DNA of 64,000 nt. Source: Ignelater luminosus. Taxonomy: Eukaryota > Arthropoda > Insecta > Coleoptera > Elateridae. The stretch is from positions 709,742 to 773,741 of the forward strand of contig VTPC01089954.1 in assembly GCA_011009095.1 (NCBI GenBank). The letters are read 5' to 3'. A program made the translations under genes and the position numbers. Of the stretch, positions 51,625 to 62,300 are shown piece after piece. Within the stretch, counting starts at the first letter, position 1. Every line of letters begins with the position of its first letter. The notes beneath the pieces were generated by a model, which saw only the letters and a list, made by a program, of their open reading frames with translations, searched no databases and was not told the origin of the DNA.

Positions 51625-51983
51625 GTATTGCGTTGAATTCGAAATCCTGAAGGCATCCAAAGCATGCAGAAAAGAAACAAATTTCAAAGCTCTTAAGGAA
51701 GGTGAGTGAGCACATGAAGCGTAAATGACAGACCCAATATTCTTACATATTCTTGCCCTTTCTATATATAGGTGAAAGGATTTGTGTAAAATGTGAATCA
51801 GAAGCTTTAAGAAAAAATCTGGGTTGGCGATGCCAAGGTCATGGGGTTGAAGGACGAACTACGCGCTGGTCAGCATTATCTGCTCCCCATTGTCATGGAA
51901 AATGGTTACGGGCACAAGCAGAAGCGGATCACGAATGTTTGGCAAAGACATGTCAGGGTGATAATGCATTTATTTTCGTTTAA
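51625..51983 (+). CDS. SBSPON-like secreted protein, last two exons
   Basis: Two exons are seen: 51625-51701 (acceptor TTTCAG|G, donor AG|GTGAGT) and 51772-51983 (acceptor TATATAG|G, stop TAA at 51981). They join in phase 1 to read YCVEFEILKASKACRKETNF..LKEGERICVKCESEAL, then LGWRCQGHGVEGRTTRWSAL, SAPHCHGKWLRAQ and the end CQGDNAFIFV. The cysteine pattern (YC..F, C, CVxC, RCxGHG, CHGxW, final aromatic FIFV) matches, from memory, the C-terminal domain of somatomedin-B and thrombospondin type-1 domain proteins. These are secreted matrix-type proteins in which this segment follows the SMB and TSP1 modules. Those 5' exons lie outside what I could identify. A possible poly(A) signal AATAAA is at 52281. 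Family call moderately sure; gene structure of these exons well supported. Confidence 0.75.
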
Positions 51984-53388
51984 CCTTACGTTGTCCTGAA
52001 TTTTTTCATTTGATTTTCAACACGCGTTCTTTTTTTTTAATAAGATAATTATGTCTGTTTTTCTTAACATTTTTTTTAAATTTTAAATCTAAGTATATAA
52101 GTAATTTTGGGAATGTTATTGTTTTATCATCATTTAGTTTCTAAAACTAATTAAAAATTACGATAGTTTTTTGCAAAAATATTAATTTTTAATTTAAAGA
52201 ATTGCTTTATATACCTACATATTTATTACTAACTAAAAATTGTGATTATTTTTGTTACAGTACATAAAACAATATTTTTGAATAAAAAGTGATTATTATT
52301 GTATCCATTTTTCTAAGTAAATGCAGAATGTGAAATAGTTTAGTATGAAACGTCTGCAAATTCGCTTTTAATAAATTAATTAAATGCCTAATTTGAATAG
52401 GTCTTTAATTCTACTTACATTTACAATTATGTAGTTTATAAGGAAAAATTTAATTTAAACTGAAATATAATACATTAAAACAAAAACATCTAATAATAAA
52501 TCATTAGCAGTATGTTTCATAATGGTGGCTTTAGCAAAATCTGATACAGTAGCAATTTGTATTAACATACCCAACATACTCCATTATGTACTACCTACCC
52601 GCAAGTGTAACCTTATAGAATACATTGTTCTGATATTCTGTGAAACGTGAAACTAATAAAGTTGTATACTAAATTATATCACCCTGCACCAAAATTTTAA
52701 TTATAGGCAAAGATACCCATGCCTAACAATTAGATATGTAGCAGAAGTTTCTATAGATCTTCAGTATGTATTAGATTTAACATGTATTCATTATGACTAA
52801 CATATTTTAATTTTGAATTGTCTGTTACTGTTTTTATATAGAAAGACGTAATATAACATAGGAAGTAGTGTTTTTTACTAACATTTCTCTTAAAAAAAGG
52901 ATGTAAATACGACTGTATTACTTATTACTACCACGGCGTTTGCTGGCTAATAATAATAATCTTTATTGTATTTTGAGGAACATATCAAGTGTTATATCAG
53001 TGGAAAGGAAAATAAATTCTTGTATAAATCTGCATTGTTTTTATTTTTCTCCTTTTTAAATATTGAAGCTCGATCATAAGCGTAATTGCACATACAGTAT
53101 TTTTTATCTTGATTATGCTATGCGACTATAGATGGAGCATCTGAGCCTGAACTTTACGTATCATGGTAAAGGTGGCACTAGTTCACAACAGTGAAATTTG
53201 ACATAGTAAATAAATGTACCGTTTTAAATTTGTAAATATTTATGTATATAAGTGATGTTAATTAATGTTTAATAATTATTATAAAAAGGAATTAAATTTT
53301 AACACTTTTATAAGCAATTTTACTGATCAAAACCGTATTTTAAATAAGTTATGTAGTAGGTCACCTAACCTAGAATTTAAAAATTAAA
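51984..53388. other. 3' UTR and intergenic DNA with a LINE-like tail
   Basis: AT-rich. At 52948-52980 the plus strand reads TAATAATAATAATCTTTATT, whose reverse complement (AATAAAGATTATTATTA) is typical of the 3' end of a LINE with an (ATT)n tail on the minus strand. No LINE protein is attached. A short 5' UTR for the next gene probably lies in the last few hundred bases. Confidence 0.4.
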
Positions 53389-54326
53389 ATGCAAATTAGC
53401 ATTAATTTGAATAATGTTAGAGATAACGTAACCGAATCGAAAAAGGGTTTTTGTAGTAAATTAAGAACATCGATATGCAACGCATCAATATGGAATTGTT
53501 TTATGGTGTTGGTTATATTTGTAATATTATTATTTCTTCTTTATATTTGCAAATCCTATACAAGTGCAGTTTTAATATGGCTCGAACGACAAGATACAAT
53601 CATCATCTACATTGTGATAGTGATTCTTTTCACAATTGTGTCATTCCCAATAAGTGTGGGATATATTGTGATAGCTACAGGCTACTTATTTGGAATAGTT
53701 ATAGGACTTACTTTAAGTGTAATTGGGGCCAATTTAGGACTAATAATAGCTCATAATGTATTAAAGTTGGTAGGATACCATAGCTCAGTACGATCGCTTA
53801 TTTCAAATGAAACTGCTGCGGCTATTATTAAAGTTATTTCAGGGCCCTCGTGTTTTAAAATTGTGTTTTGTGCAAGACTGACACCTATACCTTTTGGGTT
53901 GCAAAATACCATATTTGCAGTTAGTAGCAGATGCATTTAATAATTACAAATAAGGAAGAATTCCTTTTCTTTTTTTTTTAGCTGAGTAATGTAAATGGGA
54001 GAATATATCACATAGCTTCATTATTGGGACTACTTCCTGGACAAGTAGTAGGAATCTATGTTGGAGCCTCGTTGCGTTCAATGCAAGATGTGTTGGATGA
54101 TCAACACATATCTGCTTTTACATATTTCTTTGCTGCTGCACAGGTTTATAATTCAAAAGATTTTTAACGCAAAAATTTATTCAAATAATTATTATAGTTA
54201 GTGTTTGCTGCTGGATTGTTAGTTTGGATTGGATCAATGGCACGTAGAGAACTTGCAAGAGCCATTGCAGAAGCTGATGGAAAGTTTTACCTTGGTGATA
54301 ATAAGACTGCTTATAATATTGTTTAA
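53389..54326 (+). CDS. TMEM64-like VTT-domain membrane protein, complete
   Basis: Three exons: 53389-53919, 53982-54143 and 54198-54326. All introns are phase 0 with GT..AG and are 62 and 54 bases long. The product is 273 residues. Membrane segments are visible at about residues 38-55 and 70-90, then the VTT (SNARE-associated Golgi) core: FPISVGYIVIATGYLFG at 86-102, LSVIGANLGLIIAH at about 109-122, and the family signature CARLTPIPFGLQNTIFA at 161-177. Exon 2 supplies ASLLGLLPGQVVGIYVGASL and exon 3 a last hydrophobic helix followed by a basic tail. VTT proteins act in ER/endomembranes, and some are lipid scramblases; TMEM64 is linked in mammals to calcium handling and Wnt signalling. The protein is shorter than human TMEM64, mainly at the N-terminus. 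The ATG is the first in frame after stops. AATAAA at 54489 may end the transcript. Confidence 0.88.
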
Positions 54327-55753
54327 TATTATTTGTCATGACAAAGGCTATTTAAAATGTTTAATTTATTTTTATTGTTATAAACAAAGAAAGGAACAAA
54401 GATAATAAGTTTAAGTTTATATCCTAATTTTTAACGAATTTCTCTTTTACATTTAAGATAAAATATTTACCATGTTAATGTACAAAAAAATAAAGATAAA
54501 ACATCATTTTTATTATGTTTATATTGCAGATTTATATTACATTTTTTTGTGCATATTAACGAAAAATTGTAGTCATTGCTATCACCTCTACAGTTTGTTC
54601 ATGATGAGAAATCAAACTTTTTGGAGAAAGGAATTTGCAGGAGTTAACTACCCATAATTTTAGAATAAAATATATATCGGTTTTTACAGATAAAATTATA
54701 CCGCTGTTTGCCTAGTTCCTAGTTTCAGAATCAAGAAACTGAATTTCAAATCTTGACATTTATAAAAAGTCAGTGTGACTGAAATGAATACATCATTCAA
54801 AAAAAGTAAATTTACCATTACTGATTAAATCAGCATTACACAGCGGTGCATTCAAAAATAAACATTCCAGGTATACAGCGTTCACGATGTTTGTGGGTCG
54901 TATATGGCTGTGGAAGAATGACAGTTTGAGTATTGTAAACCGGGCTGTTTGTCTATTAATTCGGCTTGTAAAATCTTATTGATGCTTAATGTGCTTTAAG
55001 GTTATGATTTTATGACAGTTTAACCTCATGCTGTTGTCTTTTTGTAACTCTGTAAATATAAGGAAAACTTGATTTGTTTTTAGCAAAACAAAACTAATCC
55101 GTACTAAACATTTATGCAAAATTTTTGATCGTGCAACAGTGCCAAATGCAGCCACAGATACAATTTTCAAAAAACAAAAAAGAAACCACTTCCAACCTAA
55201 CAAAATGAGAGTATGGTCTGTTACGACACAGAAACATCATGAAGGGAGTATAGAGTGTGTTTCAGTGGCGTACATCCACAGGAAGTCGCCCTAGTAACAT
55301 GTATTTATGAATGCAAAAGGGTGTTGAATGATTTATTTGTAACTCTACTTTTATATCCATCAGAAATGGCAGTGCAGCAACATTTACATTAGTTATAGTA
55401 AGCAGTCTTTTACAGATGATGATAGTAGAGATGAGTTGGAAACTGTTGCTGCTGCATTAGCTTTAAAATATAAAAGTAAAAACCAAACACCAATTCGTAT
55501 TTTAAGTTACATTGAAATAGCACTATATGTTTTCAGTCATTGTAATTTTATTGCATTGTAAATGAGCAATAAAAATGCAAAACATTATTAATTATTATTC
55601 ATCCAGTTGACACCTGGGTAACAGAGTGACTATTTGTGAATGCACCCCAGCAGTTTATGTTTCAATGGTTCAATAATTTCAGAACCACCTTAACATTTAT
55701 ATAAAAGTAACAGTTTTGGATTATAGTCTAATTTTGAAAAGCTTGTGCATATA
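54327..55753. other. 3' UTR and intergenic DNA
   Basis: Contains the AATAAA at 54489-54494. A plus frame near 55410-55470 encodes TDDDSRDELETVAAALALKY, an acidic stretch reminiscent of transposase N-termini, too short to name. Nothing else was recognised. Confidence 0.35.
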
Positions 55754-56561
55754 CAGTATGTCCAAGATACGGATGCACAGCATGGGGATCTTAGAAACGG
55801 TAAGAGATGCAGGATCGGTTAAATGGGATGAAAGTTGGCTATTTATAGGACATTTTCGTTGGCGTTTGCAAAATCTAGATATCTGGGATAGTTTCAGAGA
55901 TATTTTTAAAAAAAGTAAATTTGTCGATTTTCGTTATTATTTTTTCTTTTATTTATTTGAAGAGATATCGGACAACTTTGCTTTATTGTAGTAGTAGTTT
56001 TGGTTTTGATTTTTTGTGTTGAACGCTGCTACGACTAACTGTAATAATTGCTGTTCATCTTCAAAATTTTGGTTGAGCACATGACTCGACATAACCCCAG
56101 AGGAGTGAAATCTAACAGTGCTAGATCAGGTGATCGTGCAGGCCAGGGTACTGCAGAATGCATTAATTTATAGCATAAGACATCAACATAACCCTATCAT
56201 GTTTACATCATTAGAATCGTGACAACAAGAGCTATCCAAAATAATTTTCAATTGGTTTTCCGCCTATTTAAAAAAATGAGATTGATGATGGTTGCTCGAA
56301 ACCGAAACGTTGTATAGGAATCTTGTTTGCATATTTTAATAGAGAACAAAAAGTGGTTTTAGTTTTCCGATATCTGTTCAAATAAAGGAAAGAAAATCTA
56401 CTTTTTTTAAAATATCTCTGAAACTATTCAAGATATCTAGATTTTGCAAACGCCAACAAAAAGGTCCTACAAATAGACAACTTTCATCCCATTCAACCTA
56501 TTTTGTATCTCTTACCGTTTCCAAGATTCCCATGCTGTGCATCCTTATCTTGGACACACTG
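55754..56561. mobile_element. Internally deleted mariner-like element with about 200-bp inverted arms
   Basis: The left arm at 55754-55976 starts CAGTATGTCCAAGATACGGA; the right arm at about 56361-56561, reverse complemented, starts CAGTGTGTCCAAGATAAGGA. Similarity continues through GGCGTTTGCAAAATCTAGAT and a GATATCGGA end, the left arm carrying a small extra stretch. Both outer ends are flanked by TA (55752-55753, 56562-56563). Between the arms the minus strand at about 56035-56160 reads VPWPARSPDLALLDFTPLGL, the third catalytic block of a mariner-type transposase (WPARSPDLxxLDF). The rest of the transposase is gone, so it could move only with a helper enzyme. The two long open frames here are mirror images in the arms, not genes. 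Confidence 0.88.
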
Positions 56562-56710
56562 TATATATAGTAACATTGGATTAAACAGTTTAGCTGCACA
56601 ATCCTATTTGTACTTCTGTTGTAAAATATTAACTAACATTGAGAAATATTGGGTAAGTACTGGATTTCTCCTGTATATGTATAGTAGACATCAATATAAT
56701 TGGGCGGGTG

Positions 56711-56815
56711 TACAAGTAAACAGATAAAGTTGGCCGGTCAGCTGCGCGTTTGAGGAAGAGAGAACACTACTGAAGCCGAGCTACACACCGACCAACTTTA
56801 TCTGGTTTACTTGTA
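56711..56815. repeat. 105-base hairpin
   Basis: The left arm from 56711 (TACAAGTAAACAGATAAAGT then TGGCCGG) and the right arm 56788-56815, reverse complement TACAAGTAAACCAGATAAAG then TTGGTCGG, pair almost fully apart from a one-base bulge and one mismatch. The loop, about 50 bases, is GC-richer (TCAGCTGCGCG). A MITE-like fold-back or a small RNA precursor is possible. Confidence 0.75.
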
Positions 56816-59381
56816 TCAATTCATCAAAGACGCATTTATAACAAGCGATCTTTAAAATTTCAGTTCCTAGTAGACTGTGAAATTCTTTCGTAAGGCGTGG
56901 CTTATTTTATTAGGCACGACGCATGCCAACATGTAACCTATAAAGTATAAACTGATAATTTCTAATTGTTTAGGCTGTCAATTTGACAGATGATTTTATG
57001 GAATAAACTGAAATTTTAATTATCGCTTGTTACTTGTTTTATAGAACATAGTTGACATTTTCGCGGATATGTGAATTTGCGACGCACATAATGTGTAAAA
57101 ATCTTCCTTGCCTAACTTTATGAAGAAAAAGATGGTGAAACTGTACACTAGAAAATATTGAAACAGACATGTTAAATTCATATTAACGTTTTGTTAATCA
57201 ATAAAAGGCATTTTTATAAATACATATATTCAGTGATATAGTAGTTCTGATATGGATATGGAAGAATAAGTTTGCCCCTTCACGGTTTGATACGAGTTCT
57301 CTATGGTACGACAACGACGCGACGCGACATCTCTATTGTTTCCCATTACCACAAAATCAGTTTCAGATAGTTATAATTATAAATAATCAAGTAAAAGTGT
57401 CTTGTTTTAGGTCTTTTAGCATCGAGAACTTATCATTCTTTGAATACAATTGTATTCATAGTTATTTCAGCAAATACAAATTATAAAATGTATATACAGA
57501 GCGTTTGGGAATTTGTGGATGGAGTATAGCGTCTTTATTTGTACAAATAAACAATAATTGGTACCAGAAAGGGTTATACAAAACAATTGTGTTTGCATTC
57601 CAGAATTGTTTACAATTATACGGAGTGTTCCATAAAAGTAACACATATATCGACATTTGTTTTTTTAATGAGTACTCTTTGTATATTGATATTTTCTTAC
57701 TTCAGTTCTCTGTTCCTCTTTCTTCCCCGCTGTCATTTCATTTTTTACATTTCGAGCAAAATTTGAATTTCGCTAAAGCTCTGGCAAAGAAAGAAACATC
57801 CAACGCACTGCAACTACTTGATAATGATGTGCTGCATGATGGTCTACAGTCACTGCCGAAGAAAATGGTTTCATTATATAATAAGGTTAAAAGTACTATA
57901 TTAAGTTTGCCTAGAGTGGCATAAATGCTAGCGCCGGTCGTAGGTATAGAAATTCACTTGCAACATGCAACAATATTTGCATGTTTTAAAATGAAAAACA
58001 AGCTATTTCGATCTTCCAAGTCTTCTTTTATTTGGCGGGAAATGGCGTTTTTTGAAATAACTAATCGAAACTCGTCAATATTCTCGAAAGTATCCATTTT
58101 TCTGAAGGAATTTTAACACAGTGTGAAAGATATCAGCTGAGATGATTGGTATCAAATAAAGAATTAGATTTTTTGCCAGATTTCAAAAAATAATAAAATG
58201 TTAAGATTTTGGTTAGTTAGCTTTCATTGGACAGTTAGATTATTGATTTGTGTTTTTAGAAATTATCCAAGAAACATTATTCTTTTACATACGCCCAATT
58301 TTCTAGTTTACAAGACAACGTTTTCTGATTTTCAAGAGTCAAGGTTCAAGGTCTTTTCATCTTTAAATATTTTACCATAGTTTCCAATTTCTTCACATTA
58401 TGCTTCTAAAGATTCCAATTTATCTAGGAATAAATAGAAAGAAAGTAGATCAAAGTAGCTTGTTTTTGGTTTTCAGACATACACAAATTATTGTAGCCAA
58501 AAGTTTCTCAAAGAAATAAAAATAAAGAATTTTCCCATTTAGTGCCAAGTTTTTGCCGGTCACTGTATATCATAATTATACATCTTAGTTTCAGAATTAA
58601 ACTTTCAAAATAAGATAAAGCACATATTAATAAATAACTAAGAAAGGTGCGATCTGTTTAACATTTATCGCAAGAGCCATGCGCAAATATGCGGTCGGTT
58701 ATCAGAAACATATCTATACTCATACTCGCAAACAAAAATAACTTCCGGATTTTAAACAGCTTGGTTACAACATGATATTCATAAATTACATTTTATAACA
58801 CCCGCAATGTTTATAATTTAATTTAAAAAAAACGGCAATTGCAATTTTATGAACAAATCTGAGAATTTATTTTATGTTCACAGTATTAGATTTTTAATGT
58901 TTTGTCAATATAAGATTGAAGAATAAGTATTAACAGCTAGGCAATGTTTGTTAATCGTAATCTTGAAATTCAAAAAAGATATTCAATAGCTATTGTAAAT
59001 ATAAACCACATACGTAAAAATACTTAAGAGTAATTTGTGAACTGTAGTTAAATTATCTACCGCAAGTCGCGATAACAGACAATAAGTTACCTACTCTACA
59101 ACTGTCCTTACAGCATCGGCGGTAGTTACAAGAATGAAAGAAAAATATAATTTTTCGTATGTTCAGTATTTAGTACAGAATTTTAAATCAATAAATTCAA
59201 GAGCAATGGTCAATTTAAATTTTTAACAGCGGTAAATTTAAATAAATTGCGTCAGTGGTTAAAACTTTAAAGGTGCGCGCGCGGATTATCATTGTTTTAT
59301 TGATTTTCCTCAATGCAGATATGGGTCAAACGCCGGCCGCGTTAAACGTCTTAGTGAAAATATTTTGAGAGTAATGTGAAA
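56816..59381. other. Intergenic; one unrecognised 139-codon frame
   Basis: The longest frame, 57505-57924 (plus), ends in KKETSNALQLLDNDVLHDGL and a basic C-terminus. Its first half looks like translated non-coding DNA. A TTCAG at about 57706 could be an acceptor that would make only the second half an exon, but no donor, upstream exon or family is evident. At 57620, CGGAGTGTTCCATAAAAGTA resembles a transposon terminal repeat. Near 57311, ACGACGCGACGCGAC repeats a word also found at 9.86, 49.56 and 62.89 kb. A GC-rich patch at about 59270-59345 (GTGCGCGCGCGG, ACGCCGGCCGCG) precedes the next gene and may hold its promoter. Confidence 0.3.
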
Positions 59382-62300
59382 ATGCGGAATCTTAAAAATA
59401 CGATATTATTTGTTATAACATTTCTCGTGATATTTTTTGAACGGCCTTGCTTAGCACAAGAATACAAGCGTGATTTCAAACATCAACCAGAATTGGCCAC
59501 TATGTAAGTTAAATGTAATTATTTAATAAAACTACTTGTAGATAAAGTTTATGTCTTAGTATATTCATATTTTGAAGCGATTATTTAATGTTCTCAAACA
59601 GAAGTAACACAAATTCCTAGCTACGTGCTTTTTTGACTTATATTCTTAGTATACTTATTAGAGGTAGAATATGAATATTTCCATATTCGATTATATTTAT
59701 GCAACGTTTTAGTGTGTTTTTTAATTGATTCCTTTTAGAGTACGTAATTGGGCAGAAAAATTAGGAGGAGAACTCTGGCACTTCGGCGAACTCGTTACAA
59801 GACGCAATATGGTTATAGAGGTAAGTTTACCTTAAGGTTTTTATTAGATTTGTTTAATATACATCTCTAGATAAACAGCATGATTAAACTCTATATAAAT
59901 GTAACATTAGGTACGGATTGTTATGGTATATAGAAATAGAATTTTCAAAACAAAGTACCTGCAGTGTTGTGTTTACATTCCAATCTTTTTTTCCTTGAAT
60001 TTATAATTTCAGAGTTATAAACGTACATCTGTCGTAACGGAGGATGGAGATGCTCTTTTAAAGGATATGGCTGAAAAAATTAAAAAAATGATGGATGATA
60101 AAGTAGCAGCTGTAGAAGTAATATCAATTTTATTTGTATATACTTAGGTGCAGGTTAATGTTTTGAGTTCATGTTTTACAGAGAATTATGGAAGTTGCTG
60201 AAAATAAAGCAGTAATGCAAGGCGATGATGTCGAACCATCGTTTGATTATTATAATGCCAAGAATTTATTTAATTCCGCCCCAAATGAAACATTTGAGGA
60301 ACAGGAAGAAATAGAGGTAGTATCTCTAAAATATTATATTTGCTAAACAAAAGATACTAACAGAAACCAATGATCATTAAAGAGTAACGGCGGGATTGAA
60401 AATCTGCAAATGTTGCGACAAAATCCAGAAAATGAATATGGACATGGTGATTATCAAGGAGGTATGGACTCATATCGTGGAGTGGTAAACTCTGGAGGAA
60501 GCAAATATAATTATCAGCAAGATCAAAGTATACCGGAGTCGGAAGAAAAACTACCACACGCTGAACATTTGCCAAAAACGGATGAAATAGAGGTAATAGT
60601 AACAGAAACATTGTAAAATGGAATACTGTTTGAAACAATTAAAAAACGATTTTCTTTAATTTTTTAATTCTTGAATTCACGCTTACGCCCTGTGATTAGT
60701 TAAATTTGATGTTCTATTCATTGGGATTCTTATTGATAATCAAATTAAAGTTTGACGTGGAAAAGTTGTTTAATCAATGTTTGCTTATATCAGCACCCCA
60801 TACCTTTTTCAAAGATTAAATTACAATTTGAACGTTTTTTTTTTAATACGAAATCTACAATAACTAATCTAATTTTAACGGTATGTTGATTCTATGACTT
60901 AAATGATTATACTACTTTAATAAATTAAGTGATATGACACCGTTAACAATAATTTAGTTTTTGACATGCTTTTCACAAAACTTTGGTTTCTATTTTACGG
61001 GTGTGTATCTTAAAAACCTGGACAACCTTTATATTGAAAAATAAGTGGTTTATTGCAACTTTTAAATACAAATACAACCCAAATATATTGTTTTAACTTG
61101 AAATGACATAATCTGCTCCCTTTCCTCTTAATACGTTCCATCAAAGTGTGGAAGTGCTCTGGTGTGAAGTGACGGATTTTTGACTTAATTCAGGCTTCAA
61201 GTTCTGCACTTGTTTTTGCTTATCACCCATTCTCGTAGACTTTTTGTTTTAACTGGTACCAGAAACGCTCGATAGGTCTTAATTGGGGGACATTTAGCAC
61301 GTTTTCAGTCTTGGCAATATATCGTAATCCGTACTCCTCAAATACAGCTATTGTGTCCTTGGCGTAATGAGAACTTGCCATGTTAGGCTGGAATACATAT
61401 TGATCATCTAAATGGTATTTCTTTAAAGAAGGTATCAATCGTTTCTATATACACTCTTTAAGGTATACCTCTTGATTGATACAGAATTGGGAAGGGGCAA
61501 TATACACTAGGGCCGGCCTTTCCTACTGACTGCTAGTTATACACGAAGTAGTATGGCGCTTAAACTTGACTTCTAGGTCGATTTCTGTACATTCTTTATG
61601 AAAGTATAACTTATTTCCAGCACAATCACTACCATCAAATGAGAAATATGACTCATCATCGTGAACAACATCTAAGTTATTGGTGGGCTTTAGAACACCT
61701 TGACGTAGTTTTCGCAGCAGCTTCCTTTGGGTCATCAATTATATTTTCATATGACCACTTTTCTTTCTTTTAGAATTCAAACACGTGTCCATGAGATACT
61801 TATTATAAATTTTCTACTCAATTTCCTCAATGTTTGGCCGACTTTCCCAACCACTTCTTCTTCCAGCAACTTTCTTTTCTTTTCAGACATTTTGCTTCTC
61901 TTTCTACCACTGTTAGGTTTTCTATCCAACAAATCTTCATTCTCAATCCTACTAATTACATCATAGATCGTACGTCTGGCTATTACCATCAATGTGAAGT
62001 ATTTAACAGTAAATGCTTTGCCTTGTTGCCTTACTTTCATAAAACTCGCCAATGAGCTTTCTACGAGCTTCTTCATTTAATTTATTTATTTTCTTTGAAA
62101 AGTAATAACAGAACTCAATGTTTATGAAATTGTTAACTGCAGTAACCTAGCAGCATCACGTGATATGTGAAACACGCATAATGTTCATCCCACTTAAAAA
62201 AGTTTAAATTCAGATTTGTCTAGTTTTTCAATTCATAGTATTCAAATATGACGCTACTTTAATAACTTTTCTTTTGCGATTTTTAATAAACAGTTTTTTG

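Noticed and set aside
53475..53756. 93-codon plus frame overlapping the TMEM64-like exon 1
   Set aside because: It is in another frame, without membrane segments or motifs, while the longer frame has the full VTT signature and consistent splicing.
55716..56727. Two frames of 91 and 74 codons as possible small genes
   Set aside because: They lie largely in the two inverted arms of the 808-bp element and mirror each other; this is transposon DNA.
57505..57924. 139-codon frame as a real gene
   Set aside because: No family, splice support or start context; the first half reads like non-coding DNA. Kept only as a note in the intergenic entry.
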